A stretch of DNA of 64,000 nt, taken from NCBI RefSeq assembly GCF_000515415.1, contig NZ_KI911783.1, positions 2,780,392-2,844,391 on the forward strand, written 5' to 3'. The DNA is from Bradyrhizobium sp. WSM1417. Its GTDB lineage: Bacteria; Pseudomonadota; Alphaproteobacteria; Rhizobiales; Xanthobacteraceae. Below the pieces are notes generated by a model. That model did not search any database. It was not told the DNA's origin and saw only the letters and a program-made list of their open reading frames with translations. This document shows, one piece after another, positions 1 to 8,380 of this stretch. A program made the position numbers and the translations under genes. The first letter of the stretch is position 1. Each line of letters starts with the position of its first letter.

Positions 1-200
1 CCGATTGGAGAAAATGGATCTCGAGCATCATGCCTGTAACCTCAAAGGGAAGAGCGTTCATGCTCGTCGCCGCTTGATATTCGCCTCACAACGATGTCCT
101 GACGTCCATGTTGGGACGGAGAGCACAACGCGCGCGACGTGGATTAAGGTTTACGCACTGATTGAGATGCAATTGTTGGAGGCGCCAGTTAGGACAAGGC

Positions 201-308
201 ATGCCTGAGAGAGTGCGCCATGTTGCCTATGTTGCGGCTATCACCGTTGGCACGGCGGGGTGGCTGTTCTTGTTATATGAGGTGGCCGAACACCTCATCG
301 GAGGGTAG
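201..308 (+). CDS. Very small single-pass membrane protein (35 aa)
   Basis: An ATG at 201 opens a 35-codon frame ending in TAG at 306-308. The middle (AAITVGTAGWLFLLY, about residues 12-26) is one hydrophobic membrane segment preceded by basic residues and followed by an acidic tail, as in many small inner-membrane proteins. The ribosome site is weak (an AGGAC about 10 bases upstream). No family is recognised and there is no neighbour to suggest a function. It could be chance coding, but the composition is protein-like. Confidence 0.35.
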   Translation: MPERVRHVAYVAAITVGTAGWLFLLYEVAEHLIGG

Positions 309-706
309 TGGCGCCCTTTACATCGGATCGAGGTCGCTCCGTTGCGAATTCAGCTCGATCTGGCGGCGAGCCCGTCGCGCCGGGACTAAAGCCCGGATTG
401 ACGAGGGGCATCTACTGGTTCAACTTAGCCTTTTTATTGAAAGATATGGCCATGTTTTTCTCACGGGCGAATGCTTCGAAACCGAAAATGACGCTTAGGG
501 CATTCTCGAAGATGCTGCGGGCCGAGGCCCAGAAAAGCGATGCGACCACGATCGCAAATCCTCCAGTTCCCATCCTCGCACAGAAGATCGTCTCCGCAAT
601 GCGGAATGGAGAGCAAGAAGACTCTGCGGGCGCGGCAAACTGATCTCGCCTCCCCGTGCCTTTCCTCAATTGATTTCAGTACTACCGATAAGAGGGCACG
701 TTTTTC
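309..706. other. Intergenic stretch, no supported gene
   Basis: Several overlapping open frames run through here on both strands, but none has a good ribosome site, signal sequence or recognisable domain. A frame from 446 to 643 has plausible composition but no upstream Shine-Dalgarno sequence and was not accepted. Confidence 0.4.
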
Positions 707-988
707 ATGCTCCGGGTCGTTATCACTTTGGTGGTCATTTGGATTGCGATCAATCTCCTCTTTGTGGTGTTGGTCATTCCGCCGCGCAAGTCCCAATCCG
801 AATCCGATCCATTGTACCCTGTTGAGAGTGATAGAGCCGTCGGGCGACGGGGCTCGAAATCGGATCGTCCGCCGACGCCATGGCAAACCGCGGTTTCCCT
901 AGTCTCGGGTGCATGTTTCTCGCTCGTCCCTCTTTTCGTTGCCGCGATTGAAACGATAAGGCGATTGTTGGGAAAGAGCAGACGCTGA
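707..988 (+). CDS. Small two-TM hypothetical membrane protein
   Basis: 93 aa. Residues 3-26 form a strongly hydrophobic segment (LRVVITLVVIWIAINLLFVV), followed by a polar, basic linker (residues 30-63) and a second hydrophobic stretch near residues 66-83, ending in a basic tail (RRLLGKSRR). This predicts an inner-membrane protein with two membrane segments. A GAGGG lies about 10 bases before the ATG. No family is recognised and no function is proposed. It stands alone between untranslated stretches. Confidence 0.5.
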   Translation: MLRVVITLVVIWIAINLLFVVLVIPPRKSQSESDPLYPVESDRAVGRRGSKSDRPPTPWQTAVSLVSGACFSLVPLFVAAIETIRRLLGKSRR

Positions 989-1431
989 AATTCCCGTCAG
1001 TCAGAAGCTGCAGAGTTGTGTCCGTTATGAAGGCGGCCGCGCATCGGCCGCTTCGCAGCGGTTAAAACTTGCCAGCGCCCGAGCTTCTTCCCAAGTTTGA
1101 GTTGGCTCTTGCCGGCGGGCGGCCGCACCGCACCGGCTTTTGGTGTTTCGCTGTGGCGAAGGCTCCGCGCCAGCTCCCGTCACTCACACCAGGGTCATGG
1201 CTAAAGACCCGGTTCTCCAACCAAGCGGCCAGTGTGTCGTGTGCAGTGTAATCGGTCCGCCAGCATTCAAGCGCGATGGGGTTTGGACCAGTGTCGTGAA
1301 CGCGTCTTGTTGAATAGCTCATCCCGGAAGGCGACGCCGCACCTTAAGGAAGGCGTACTGCATGGGTTTGCCGGACGCAGAGAAAAGGCCGCCAGAGGCG
1401 GCCTTCCGTTCATAAAATCGAGCGGTTGCTT
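989..1431. other. Intergenic stretch without supported gene
   Basis: Contains a GC-only inverted repeat (GCGGCCG / CGGCCGC, 1033-1051) without a T tract and, at its right end, the terminator of the neighbouring minus-strand PEP-CTERM gene. No convincing coding region was seen on either strand. Confidence 0.4.
1385..1405 (-). terminator. Hairpin terminator of the first PEP-CTERM gene
   Basis: Perfect 9-bp stem AAGGCCGCC / GGCGGCCTT with a 3-base loop. Read on the minus strand it is followed by TTTTCT. It lies about 27 bases past the stop codon of the gene ending at 1432. Confidence 0.75.
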
Positions 1432-2049
1432 TTAGGCGCAGCGCAGGTGGGCTGACGACCGCCGACGGTAGGTAACGACGCCGATCCCCGCGAAACCAAG
1501 CAGCATCATGGCCCACGTGCCGGGCTCGGGGACTGCCGCGATGGACGTCACCGTGATTTCTCCAGTCACTGAATTGGAGTGACCGACAGAGAACTTGCTC
1601 ACATCGTCAATTGCGAGGGTGAAAGTTCCGCCGCTCCAAGAATAACTATGCGCCGTATTATCAAAGTCGATGGAAACAGCACCGTTCTGACCTTGCTTAA
1701 CCTGCCCTTTCACGGTGGCGGCGAAGGCGCTGGCTGCCCCGTTCGGTGTCACGTTGCTGGGCAGCGTGAAAAGCACCTCAAGCGTGAATTTATCGTTGGT
1801 GTAATCGTGAGTACCTGGTGAAAGAGCGAACGTGCCCAAGTTGATGGCCAAGGTGTCATCAGTGCTGCCGCTGAATGTGCCGAACGTATAAAGGAGGTTC
1901 GGATTGTCTTTTGGTGTCTGCGAAAACGTATTGCAGCCCAGACCAAAGCAGCCTGCCGTAGTTCCGGCAAAAAGAACCGCCGCCTGCGCAGGCTCCGCGG
2001 CAAAGCTCAGCGCCAGCATTCCAGCGCCGACCATCGATAAATATTTCAT
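1432..2049 (-). CDS. PEPxxWA-CTERM sorting-domain secreted protein
   Basis: 205 aa. The N-terminal signal peptide (MKYLSMVGAGMLALSFAAEP, predicted cleavage after AQA near residue 23) sends it to the periplasm. The body is Ser/Thr/Gly/Asn-rich and predicted to be beta-sandwich, with no recognised domain. The C-terminus carries the sorting signal PEPGTWAMMLLGF (about residues 173-185), a short hydrophobic helix, then the basic stop YRRR. By family knowledge an exosortase removes this tail and delivers the protein to the cell surface or matrix; the exosortase at 50.6 kb is the probable partner. A GGGGG ribosome site lies 6 bases upstream of the ATG. Its ligand or role in the matrix is unknown. 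Confidence 0.9.
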   Translation of the reverse strand: MKYLSMVGAGMLALSFAAEPAQAAVLFAGTTAGCFGLGCNTFSQTPKDNPNLLYTFGTFSGSTDDTLAINLGTFALSPGTHDYTNDKFTLEVLFTLPSNVTPNGAASAFAATVKGQVKQGQNGAVSIDFDNTAHSYSWSGGTFTLAIDDVSKFSVGHSNSVTGEITVTSIAAVPEPGTWAMMLLGFAGIGVVTYRRRSSAHLRCA

Positions 2050-2092
2050 TTCAAACCCCCGGCCGCGTTAATAATCATCTAACACTCTCGTT

Positions 2093-2121
2093 TTAATATT
2101 AAATATTATTAAAGGGGTCAA
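2093..2121 (-). promoter_or_regulatory. Sigma70-like promoter with AT-rich element
   Basis: On the minus strand, TTGACC (2121-2116) and TATTAA (2098-2093) are spaced by 17 bases, about 45 bases upstream of the PEP-CTERM start at 2049. The spacer and -10 region form the near-palindromic stretch TTTAATAATATTTAATATTAAA, related to AT-rich elements found upstream of other PEP-CTERM genes here. Confidence 0.5.
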
Positions 2122-2236
2122 GCCTAAATTGGTCGCTTGGTGCCCTAAACGGCGCCATGGTTTAAAAGAATGGTTACGCGCAACGGTGAACTTCTTTCAA
2201 GCTCAGAGCGGCGGAAAACGTTGTTCGCTCAACGAA

Positions 2237-2258
2237 AAGACCGCCCGAAGGCGGTCTT
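2237..2258 (-). terminator. Hairpin terminator of the second PEP-CTERM gene
   Basis: Perfect 9-bp stem AAGACCGCC / GGCGGTCTT with a 4-base loop. On the minus strand it runs into TTTTCGTT. It lies just beyond the stop of the gene ending at 2281. Confidence 0.75.
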
Positions 2259-2280
2259 GGTACTCTACGGTCGCTCCGAT

Positions 2281-2934
2281 TCAAGCAGTAATCGAGACTG
2301 TCCCAGGCCGGCGACGATAAGCTAAGAAGCCTACTCCCGCAAAGCCCAGGATCATGAGCGCCCATGTGGAGGGTTCAGGGATTGCGGTGATAGCGATGTT
2401 GTCCAAGCCGCTCGCGTGGTCACCGTCGATGCGCGTTGCCGAAAAGACCAGGTTCTGGCCGTCGATAGCCGTGAAGCTCCATGTTGAGGAAACCCAAGAC
2501 AAACCCGGATCGATCGTCTTAGAAAGCCCACCATAGCTCACAGTGAAGGGGTCTGCGCCGTAACCCGGGCGCGCAACGCTATCGAATGACACCGTGTAGC
2601 TCTGGCCAGCCACGAGGGTGCCAGTATCAATAGTGATGACGCCGAGGTTCGAGCTGGAATAACTCTGAAGGAAGGCGGCGTTCGTGCCCGCACCGGGGGC
2701 CGCCGGAAAGCCCCACGCCGGCGCGTTGTTCTGGACTCCCGAGGTGCCCGAGAAACCGACACCCGAAAGCGAAACCGAGCTCCCCGACGGCTGAGAATAT
2801 CCAGCGGTATCGGAAGCGTAGGAATATTGGCCGGGAGTCACGTTCGAAGCTTCAAAGTCCACGACGAGCACGGAAGCCGAAGCCGCGCTTGATGCCATCG
2901 CGAGAGCGGCGGCGGCCAGAAAGAGAGCTTTCAT
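2281..2934 (-). CDS. PEPxxWA-CTERM sorting-domain secreted protein
   Basis: 217 aa from the ATG at 2934. That start is chosen because GAGGAA sits 4 bases upstream and a clean signal peptide follows (MKALFLAAAALAMASSAASA); the open frame continues further upstream but the added sequence is not protein-like. The mature part resembles a beta-sandwich carbohydrate-binding fold, with a VDFE start and many aromatic and Ser/Gly residues. The C-terminus carries PEPSTWALMILGF, a hydrophobic helix and YRRR, the exosortase sorting signal. Probably a matrix or surface protein handled by the exosortase at 50.6 kb. The specific role is unknown. Confidence 0.88.
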   Translation of the reverse strand: MKALFLAAAALAMASSAASASVLVVDFEASNVTPGQYSYASDTAGYSQPSGSSVSLSGVGFSGTSGVQNNAPAWGFPAAPGAGTNAAFLQSYSSSNLGVITIDTGTLVAGQSYTVSFDSVARPGYGADPFTVSYGGLSKTIDPGLSWVSSTWSFTAIDGQNLVFSATRIDGDHASGLDNIAITAIPEPSTWALMILGFAGVGFLAYRRRPGTVSITA

Positions 2935-3659
2935 AAATTCCTCAAGGTTAACGAATCGACGTGATGTGTTGCCGGTGTTGCATGTTGCTCCTGCCCTATC
3001 AAGACCGGGTCCCCCCGGGGCACCACATCTTTGCTCTTGCTGGCAGCGCCGTGATCCAGAGGCCTGTTGCTCAGCCAAGGATTATCCTCCGGTCCTTGGC
3101 TGTTGCTGCGGTCCTCCTGTCAGAGCTCCCCTAGACGCGGGCCTCTGAGCTACTCCAAGCTGAGAGATCACAGGCCAAGCCGCGGCGACCAAGAAGCTAG
3201 ATTCGAGCTGACACGGCAAGGTCACCGGCACTTGTTCCGGCTCTCTCTCCGCGCTGCGGAAATCGGCCGGGAGGCGATCGCTGCAGCCGGAGCGGCCAAA
3301 CCCTGGAGCTGAGCGCGGCGACCGCTAACGCTCACCTGCGCTATTAGCCAGAACTGTACGGAGATGGATTGGAACTCAGGAGCGCCGGGCCGAACGAGGA
3401 AAGCCGGCGAGCCCCGAGCCCGCCGGCCTCCTGCGATAGCAGGGATGGTGCAGCTCAAATATGTTTGACGACAGCGATCCTACGGCATAAATAAGCGATA
3501 GCGACGTCGATCAACACTCGGTCGCGATGCTTAGAACCCGAGCAAAAATGAAATGCTAACGAGCTGCGCAAGTGATGCGCCTCGGAGCTTGCTGGTTTCT
3601 GGGCTTCTTCATCACCCAAAACTCCTGCTCTGTGCGCGCATGCCGCCGATGGAGTGGAG
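2935..3659. other. Long non-coding stretch between PEP-CTERM gene and phage-like island
   Basis: 725 bases without a supported gene. It is rich in inverted repeats: CCGGG/CCCGG at 3005-3018, a 10-bp hairpin at 3072-3102 enclosed by an 8-bp outer helix at 3057-3147, and a GCCGGC/GCCGGC pair near 3402-3427. It is either the 5' leader of the minus-strand PEP-CTERM gene or holds an unrecognised small RNA. Confidence 0.45.
3057..3147. other. Candidate structured RNA element (strand unresolved)
   Basis: An outer helix CAGAGGCC (3057-3064) pairs with GGCCTCTG (3140-3147). Inside it a perfect 10-bp stem CAGCCAAGGA (3072-3081) pairs with TCCTTGGCTG (3093-3102) around an 11-base loop. Read as plus-strand RNA, that loop and the next stretch each carry UCCUCC, an anti-Shine-Dalgarno motif. 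Read as minus-strand RNA both become GGAGGA, and the element would lie about 120 bases upstream of the PEP-CTERM start at 2934. No known RNA family was recognised. Confidence 0.35.
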
Positions 3660-4205
3660 ATGGTAAAGCAGGATGTGTCCCATCGGGGACCCGTCTCGGA
3701 GACCGAGACTTACGAGGTAGGCTACGGCAAGCCGCCCAAGGAAACCCGTTTCGGTGCACGACCCCAGCCTCACCGAGCTGGGCGAGCTCGCGCGAGCGCA
3801 TCTCAGCACGCGGGAACAGACATTGCTGAGCTGCTCGATCGACCGATTGAGATCCAACGCAATGGCAAGCGGCAAAAGGTGCATCCTCACGAAGCGATGC
3901 TGGAGGCCCTGTTCCTAGGTGCCATGGCTGGCAAAATCGGTGCGCTAAAGCAATTCCTAGCGGAATGCACGCGCGCAGGCTTGCTGGAGCCGTCGCTCGC
4001 CCTTGCCTGCGGGGCGGTGCAGGCTCCTCGTGACGTGCCGCTCGACCTCGCAGGCTACATTATTCGCAACGAGGGGCTACCGCCTTGGGACGACCGAATC
4101 CTCAAGCACTATCGGGCTGAGTATGAGGCTGATGTTGCCAGAATCGCTGAATTGAAAAGGGAGGCGTTGGCGAAAGCCCGGGCCGATGGCGAAAATGTCT
4201 ACTAA
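3660..4205 (+). CDS. DUF5681-like protein, phage-island component
   Basis: 181 aa from the ATG at 3660 (GGAG 5 bases upstream). The N-terminus has the family signature VGYGKPPKETRF (about residues 20-31). The usual GQSGNPxGRPxG that follows is degenerate here (QPHRAGRARAS). The remainder matches the family pattern DIAELLDRPIEIQRNGKR with a helical C-terminus ending in Lys/Ala/Glu-rich coil. These proteins are common in rhizobial prophage-like clusters, often close to terminase genes, and may bind nucleic acid; their function is not established. The neighbour at 4211-4705 is a relative, so two divergent copies stand in tandem. Confidence 0.65.
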   Translation: MVKQDVSHRGPVSETETYEVGYGKPPKETRFGARPQPHRAGRARASASQHAGTDIAELLDRPIEIQRNGKRQKVHPHEAMLEALFLGAMAGKIGALKQFLAECTRAGLLEPSLALACGAVQAPRDVPLDLAGYIIRNEGLPPWDDRILKHYRAEYEADVARIAELKREALAKARADGENVY

Positions 4206-4210
4206 ATCGG

Positions 4211-4705
4211 ATGATAGTGACGCGGTCTCTGCACCGGGGCGCACCCCTCCGCCGGTCGAAAGTCCGTTTCAAAAAAGGACAGTCCGGTAATGCGCGCGGT
4301 CGCCCCAAAGGCGCTGTCAACGTGCACGCCCGCACCAAAAAGTTTGCACACAAGACGCTCACGGCTCGCGTGTCGGGCAAACAACAAAGACTTAGCCGAC
4401 TTCAGCTCGTTATTCTCAAGCTTCAAGCGCTGGCGGCCGAAGGAAAGCCTGCTGCCGCGGCGCTGATGAGCAAGGTTCGAGATCGCGCGGCAGTAGCGCC
4501 AACTTCCGACTCAGGGATTCTCCTTGTTCCGGCCGCGGTGTCACTGGATGAATTTATCACGCGAGAGCTCGAGCGAACCAAGGACGCTATTCAGCCCGGC
4601 ACGGCCATCAACCTAGAGGCCGAAGAGTTCATAAGAGCCGCGCGCGGCGAGCCTACGGCCTTGGGCGAGGCCTTACTTCAATTTCACAGGAAGTACGTGG
4701 GCTAG
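4211..4705 (+). CDS. DUF5681 protein, probably with frameshifted 5' end
   Basis: 164 aa as read from the ATG at 4211, with the family core VRFKKGQSGNARGRPKG at about residues 18-34, then a basic helical region and an acidic C-terminus. No ribosome site precedes 4211 and residues 1-17 are not family-like. In the next frame an ATG at 4186, overlapping the upstream gene's stop, reads MAKMSTKSDDSDAVSAPGRT and would join the core if one A were removed from the GAAAG near 4258-4262. I therefore infer a +1 frameshift (mutation or sequencing error) and a true start at 4186 or 4195. Probable DNA-packaging or DNA-binding accessory protein; the role is unproven. Confidence 0.6.
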   Translation: MIVTRSLHRGAPLRRSKVRFKKGQSGNARGRPKGAVNVHARTKKFAHKTLTARVSGKQQRLSRLQLVILKLQALAAEGKPAAAALMSKVRDRAAVAPTSDSGILLVPAAVSLDEFITRELERTKDAIQPGTAINLEAEEFIRAARGEPTALGEALLQFHRKYVG

Positions 4706-4710
4706 CCAAG

Positions 4711-5154
4711 ATGCCTGAGCAGACTTCCGCAAGCCTGTACGAGCTGTTTGATGAACTAGACGTCCGATACTGGGAGAGGCTGATCAAAAGCGGCACCAAC
4801 CCGAACAAAGAGCAGCTTGCCGCCCTAATAGAGGCCAATGCGGCGAAGCCGCTGCCAGCGTGGCTCAATCCCCTTATCCTGAAGGGGCTGAAGGGGGAGC
4901 TGAAAGGCAAACCGGGGCGACCGAAAAAATCAATGTTGGACGACGTCCGGTTTGAGGTCGCTGTTGCCGAATACAAGCGTCTGCTGAAGGCGTTAGCAGT
5001 CCGGGAGGAGGGGAGCGTGAAAGGCGCGAAGAAGCGCGCACGCTCGACGGTCATCGAGCCCCGGCATCAACGTGCAGCGAAAATGGCCATCAAGAGCTGG
5101 GGCCTGCGAATGGATTGGCGGTCTCTCCTGAACGAGATCTCTTCAAAGAAATAG
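4711..5154 (+). CDS. Hypothetical protein of the phage-like island
   Basis: 147 aa, starting 5 bases after the preceding stop, so probably cotranscribed. It is highly charged. Residues 1-60 look helical and acidic, then a GKPGRPKKS basic patch (about residues 67-75, AT-hook-like) and a Lys/Arg-rich segment (KGAKKRARS, about residues 108-116) suggest nucleic-acid contact. The end (SWGLRMDWRSLLNEISSKK) is compact. No family was recognised with certainty. Its place between DUF5681 genes and a DNA methyltransferase suggests a phage DNA-handling accessory, which is inference only. Confidence 0.6.
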   Translation: MPEQTSASLYELFDELDVRYWERLIKSGTNPNKEQLAALIEANAAKPLPAWLNPLILKGLKGELKGKPGRPKKSMLDDVRFEVAVAEYKRLLKALAVREEGSVKGAKKRARSTVIEPRHQRAAKMAIKSWGLRMDWRSLLNEISSKK

Positions 5155-5233
5155 CCTACCGATTGTTCTGAATGCGATGAGGGGTAATCCTTCTTAGAAG
5201 CTCCCGTGTAACAACCAACGGAGCCCCTCTCAG

Positions 5234-6586
5234 ATGAGTCGTCAACAACCGAAGCGTCAACTCTCAATCGTGTACCAGGCTATCACCGACCTCAAACCTC
5301 GCGCCAACAATGCCCGGACGCACTCCAAAAAGCAGGTTCAACAAATTGCAGCTGCAATCAAAAGGTTCGGATTTACAAATCCGGTGCTAACGGACGAAAG
5401 CAACAGCGTCATCGCCGGTCATGGCCGGCTAGAAGCCGCCAAATTGCTCGGTCTCAGAGAAGTTCCGGCGGTTCGGCTATCCGATATGACGGAGCCAGAA
5501 ATCCGAGCGTACGTTATTGCGGATAATAAGCTTGCCGAAAATGCAGGTTGGGACAAGAACCTACTCGGGATCGAATTCAAGTATCTCTCGGAGCTTGAGA
5601 TCGATTTCGACGTAACAATTACAGGCTTTGAGGTCCCTGAGATCGATATTCTGATCGGCACTGCAGCTCACATCTCGCCGGATGGCGACACAGACGAGTT
5701 TGTCGAAGCGGGTTTGGGGCCCGCCATCACTCAACCAGGTGACCTTTGGCAAATCGGCGAGCACCGTCTGCTCTGCGGGGACTCAACCAAGGCCGAAATC
5801 TACCGGGCCTTGCTCGGCGACAAACGTGCTCAGATGATCTTCTCGGATCCTCCCTACAATGTGCCGATCGAGGGGAATGTCTCAGGGAAGGGCGAAATCG
5901 TTCACGCTGAGTTCGCCATGGCGTCGGGCGAAATGTCCAAGGCAGACTTTACGAGCTTCCTTGCTTCGGTTTTCCGAAACCTTGCCGACTATGCCATCAA
6001 TGGTGCGATCCATTTTCAATGCATAGACTGGCGGCATATTGAGGAAATGCTCGCTGCCGCTAACGGCGTTTACCGCGAACTTAAAAACGTTTGCGTATGG
6101 GCGAAAAACAATGCCGGCATGGGATCGTTCTACCGCTCTCAACATGAGCTTGTCTGTGTCTTCAAATCCGGCTCCGCACCACACATCAACAATATCGATC
6201 TTGGTCGCTTCGGTCGCAACCGAGCGAACGTGTGGAACTATCCAGGCGTAAGCGCTTTTGGTGAAGGCCGCTCGGACCTTCGATTGCACCCGACCGTCAA
6301 GCCGGTTGCTATGGTTGAAGACGCGATTCTCGACTGTTCGCGGCGCAAAGGAATTATCCTCGATCCGTTTCTGGGATCAGGGACGACTTTGATCGCGGCG
6401 GAGCGGACCGGACGTATCGGGTGCGGCATTGAGATCGATCCGCACTACTGCGACGTCGCGCTCCACCGTCTCAAGGCGGTATGCGGATTGGACGCAATAC
6501 TGGAAACCACCGGCGAACGCTTCGAAGACGTCGAGACCCGAAGGGAAGAGGAAAACGCCCGCGGATTGGCCCAAGCCGCTGAATAG
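5234..6586 (+). CDS. ParB-domain / beta-class DNA methyltransferase
   Basis: 450 aa. Residues about 10-105 form a ParB/sulfiredoxin-like domain (VIAGHGRLEAAKLLGL; ITDLKPRANNARTHSK). The C-terminal part is a site-specific DNA methyltransferase with catalytic DPPY (SDPPYNVP, near residue 206) ahead of the SAM-binding DPFLGSGTT (near residue 378), the permuted order of beta-class N6-adenine or N4-cytosine enzymes. This architecture is typical of prophage and island-encoded orphan methylases. No restriction endonuclease is seen beside it, so it probably protects or marks phage DNA rather than forming a restriction pair. The target sequence cannot be read from the protein. Confidence 0.9.
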   Translation: MSRQQPKRQLSIVYQAITDLKPRANNARTHSKKQVQQIAAAIKRFGFTNPVLTDESNSVIAGHGRLEAAKLLGLREVPAVRLSDMTEPEIRAYVIADNKLAENAGWDKNLLGIEFKYLSELEIDFDVTITGFEVPEIDILIGTAAHISPDGDTDEFVEAGLGPAITQPGDLWQIGEHRLLCGDSTKAEIYRALLGDKRAQMIFSDPPYNVPIEGNVSGKGEIVHAEFAMASGEMSKADFTSFLASVFRNLADYAINGAIHFQCIDWRHIEEMLAAANGVYRELKNVCVWAKNNAGMGSFYRSQHELVCVFKSGSAPHINNIDLGRFGRNRANVWNYPGVSAFGEGRSDLRLHPTVKPVAMVEDAILDCSRRKGIILDPFLGSGTTLIAAERTGRIGCGIEIDPHYCDVALHRLKAVCGLDAILETTGERFEDVETRREEENARGLAQAAE

Positions 6587-6595
6587 CCTCACGAC

Positions 6596-6622
6596 GGCCG
6601 GCACCGATCTCGTGTGCCGGCC
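6596..6622 (+). terminator. Possible hairpin terminator after the methyltransferase
   Basis: GGCCGGCAC pairs with GTGCCGGCC around a short loop, ten bases past the methyltransferase stop. No strong T tract follows (CGATTTG), so termination efficiency is doubtful. Confidence 0.35.
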
Positions 6623-6837
6623 GATTTGTGCGCAGTCTGCACATTCGCGCCGGGATTCAGCCGAAATGCCCCGCTCGATATTGGCGGTGGCGTTTTTGCG
6701 CTCACCGAACATGAAGTTCTATCGGCGTATCCTGATGCGGAGCCGGTGCAAAGGCAGCAAAGCGCCGCGCAAGAACGTTTTATGATGCGGGGACATGTCG
6801 CTCATCATCTTTGTTGCTCGGTCGTTGTTCGAGAAGC

Positions 6838-7263
6838 TCAGTCCTCGGGTCGTTCTTCCCCACCTTCGTTGCCGGCAGTCGTCCTCAGGCGCTTCAGTCC
6901 TCGTCGCTGTCGTGCTCGAGCTGCTTTCTCGTAGCGATTCAGACCTGCGACCTGCTTCATTTGGTGGGGTTCTGTGCAATCCATCAGATCGGTAAGCATC
7001 TTTAGCCGAACCTGGCGGATGTCAGCCAGCCAATGTCGGGCTCGTGCAAGATCCTTGGCTGCGTCCGCTCGCGACTTGTCTGCCGCTTCAGCTGCGAGCG
7101 TCATGCTAAGCGCCTCCAGCCTCGGTCTTTCGTTATCGCCCTCGCTCGATAGTCCGTGTCGATATGCGTTGCGGCTCGATCGTGTTTTTCCCTTGATTGT
7201 CCTGGGGCCGGTGCTCTTGGTCGCATTTGCCCGATTGGCTTCGATTTGTCGTTTCGATGTCAT
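6838..7263 (-). CDS. Hypothetical protein with STGP-R-GK N-terminal motif
   Basis: 141 aa from the ATG at 7263, chosen because GAGGTGA lies 5 bases upstream; the open frame extends further but without a ribosome site. The N-terminus (IEANRANATKSTGPRTIKGK) is a recurrent pattern in Bradyrhizobium and Rhodopseudomonas hypothetical proteins. The middle is an Ala-rich helix that could form coiled coil (residues 60-100) and the C-terminus is basic. It is convergent with the methyltransferase, unlike the rest of the island. A DNA-binding role is possible but not established. Confidence 0.7.
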   Translation of the reverse strand: MTSKRQIEANRANATKSTGPRTIKGKTRSSRNAYRHGLSSEGDNERPRLEALSMTLAAEAADKSRADAAKDLARARHWLADIRQVRLKMLTDLMDCTEPHQMKQVAGLNRYEKAARARQRRGLKRLRTTAGNEGGEERPED

Positions 7264-7514
7264 TTGACTCACCTCATCCTTGCGCGGCGATGCTGGCCGT
7301 ATCCCTTCGCGCCGCAACCTGATCAAAATTCTGAGGTGAAAAATAGCAAGAATCTTGCTCCAGAAAGGACTGGCAATCTTCGGCGACTGGAGCGTTACTG
7401 AGTCGGCCGGGCGCGATCCCGGCACCGGTATCTGACCTCGCGGACGCGGGGCTTAAGGCAGTGCGGCGGACAACGTCGCAATCGCCTTCAGCGTCGCGTA
7501 AACAGGAGATACCA

Positions 7515-8380
7515 TTGCGTACCATTGTGACTGAATCTGTGGCAGGTCCACGGACCCCCATCGTCAAATTCAACCCCAACGACCGGCGCCATTTCATCGG
7601 TGGCTCGGACGCGCGCACCATTATGGGCGACGACCCGGATGCGCTCGTTCGGCTGTGGCAGGAGAAGCGGGGGGACGTCGCACCGGAAGACCTCACCGGT
7701 AATCTCATTGTTCAGCTCGGTACTGTGACTGAGGTGCTGAACCGGGCTTGGTATCAACGATGCTCTGGCCAAACCATCAAGGACATCCAGAAGCGAATTC
7801 GTCATCCCGTGCACAAATGGATGGGCGCGACACTGGACGGCGTCGTCGAACAGACAGGGGCGGTCTTCGAAGCAAAGTTCATGCTGCCGTGGTCGTTCAG
7901 CGAGGAAGCTGCGGCGGAAAGCATATGGCGCAGCTACAGCACAACATGTGGGTGACGGCCGCGCGGAACGCCGTACTCTCGATCATCACCGGAGGTGGCA
8001 AGTGGGTCGAGATCACGGTTCACGCTGATCCGCTCTATCAACATCTCCTGCTCACGGCGGAAAAGAAGTTCTGGCGTTGCGTTCAGAGCGGGGAGCCGCC
8101 CATTCTCTTCAACATCGAGACGCCCCGTCCGAGGCTTGAGGCCGTCAAGGTCGTCGACATGTCCGGGTCGAACCTGTGGGCAGATCTCGCAGCCGTTTAC
8201 CTTCGGACCCGAGAAGCCCATGGTGAGCACGAAGCGGCCAAGGCGGATCTGAAAAAGCTCGTACCGGAGGATGCCAAGGAGGCGGCCAGTCATGGCATCA
8301 GGGCCAAACGCTCCAAGTCAGGCGCTGTCAGTTTTGAGGGCCAAGCTGTCGCAGAGGTGGCCCATGCACCAATCCAGTGA
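7515..8380 (+). pseudogene. YqaJ-type phage exonuclease, broken by a one-base frameshift
   Basis: The first part reads FIGGSDARTIMGDDPDALV (typical YqaJ opening), then QLGTVTEVLNRAWYQ and LDGVVEQTGAVFEAKF, supplying the acidic residues and the ExK of a PD-D/ExK nuclease. It stops at 7955 after leaving frame near 7918-7920. The missing half continues in the adjacent frame (HMAQLQHNMWVTAARNAV to 8380), and the two join cleanly if one A is added to the GAAAG run (GAAAAG). A TTG at 7515 with AGGAGA five bases upstream is the preferred start; a GTG at 7461 is in frame. The family degrades one strand of DNA ends for phage recombination and pairs with annealing proteins such as the ERF next door. 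Real mutation, programmed shift or sequence error cannot be told apart here. Confidence 0.8.

Noticed and set aside
446..643. Possible 65-aa ORF
   Set aside because: No ribosome site or recognisable domain; overlapping frames on both strands have similar length.
461..886. Long minus-strand ORF of 141 aa
   Set aside because: Arg/His-rich composition typical of a shadow frame, and it overlaps the better-supported small membrane protein.
3057..3147. Possible cobalamin-type or glycine riboswitch
   Set aside because: A GACAGGAGGACC stretch resembles part of a B12 box but the other conserved segments are absent, so no riboswitch call is made.
2935..3659. tRNA gene as island attachment site
   Set aside because: No cloverleaf with TTC-loop and anticodon arm could be found by eye, and no duplicated att sequence was seen.
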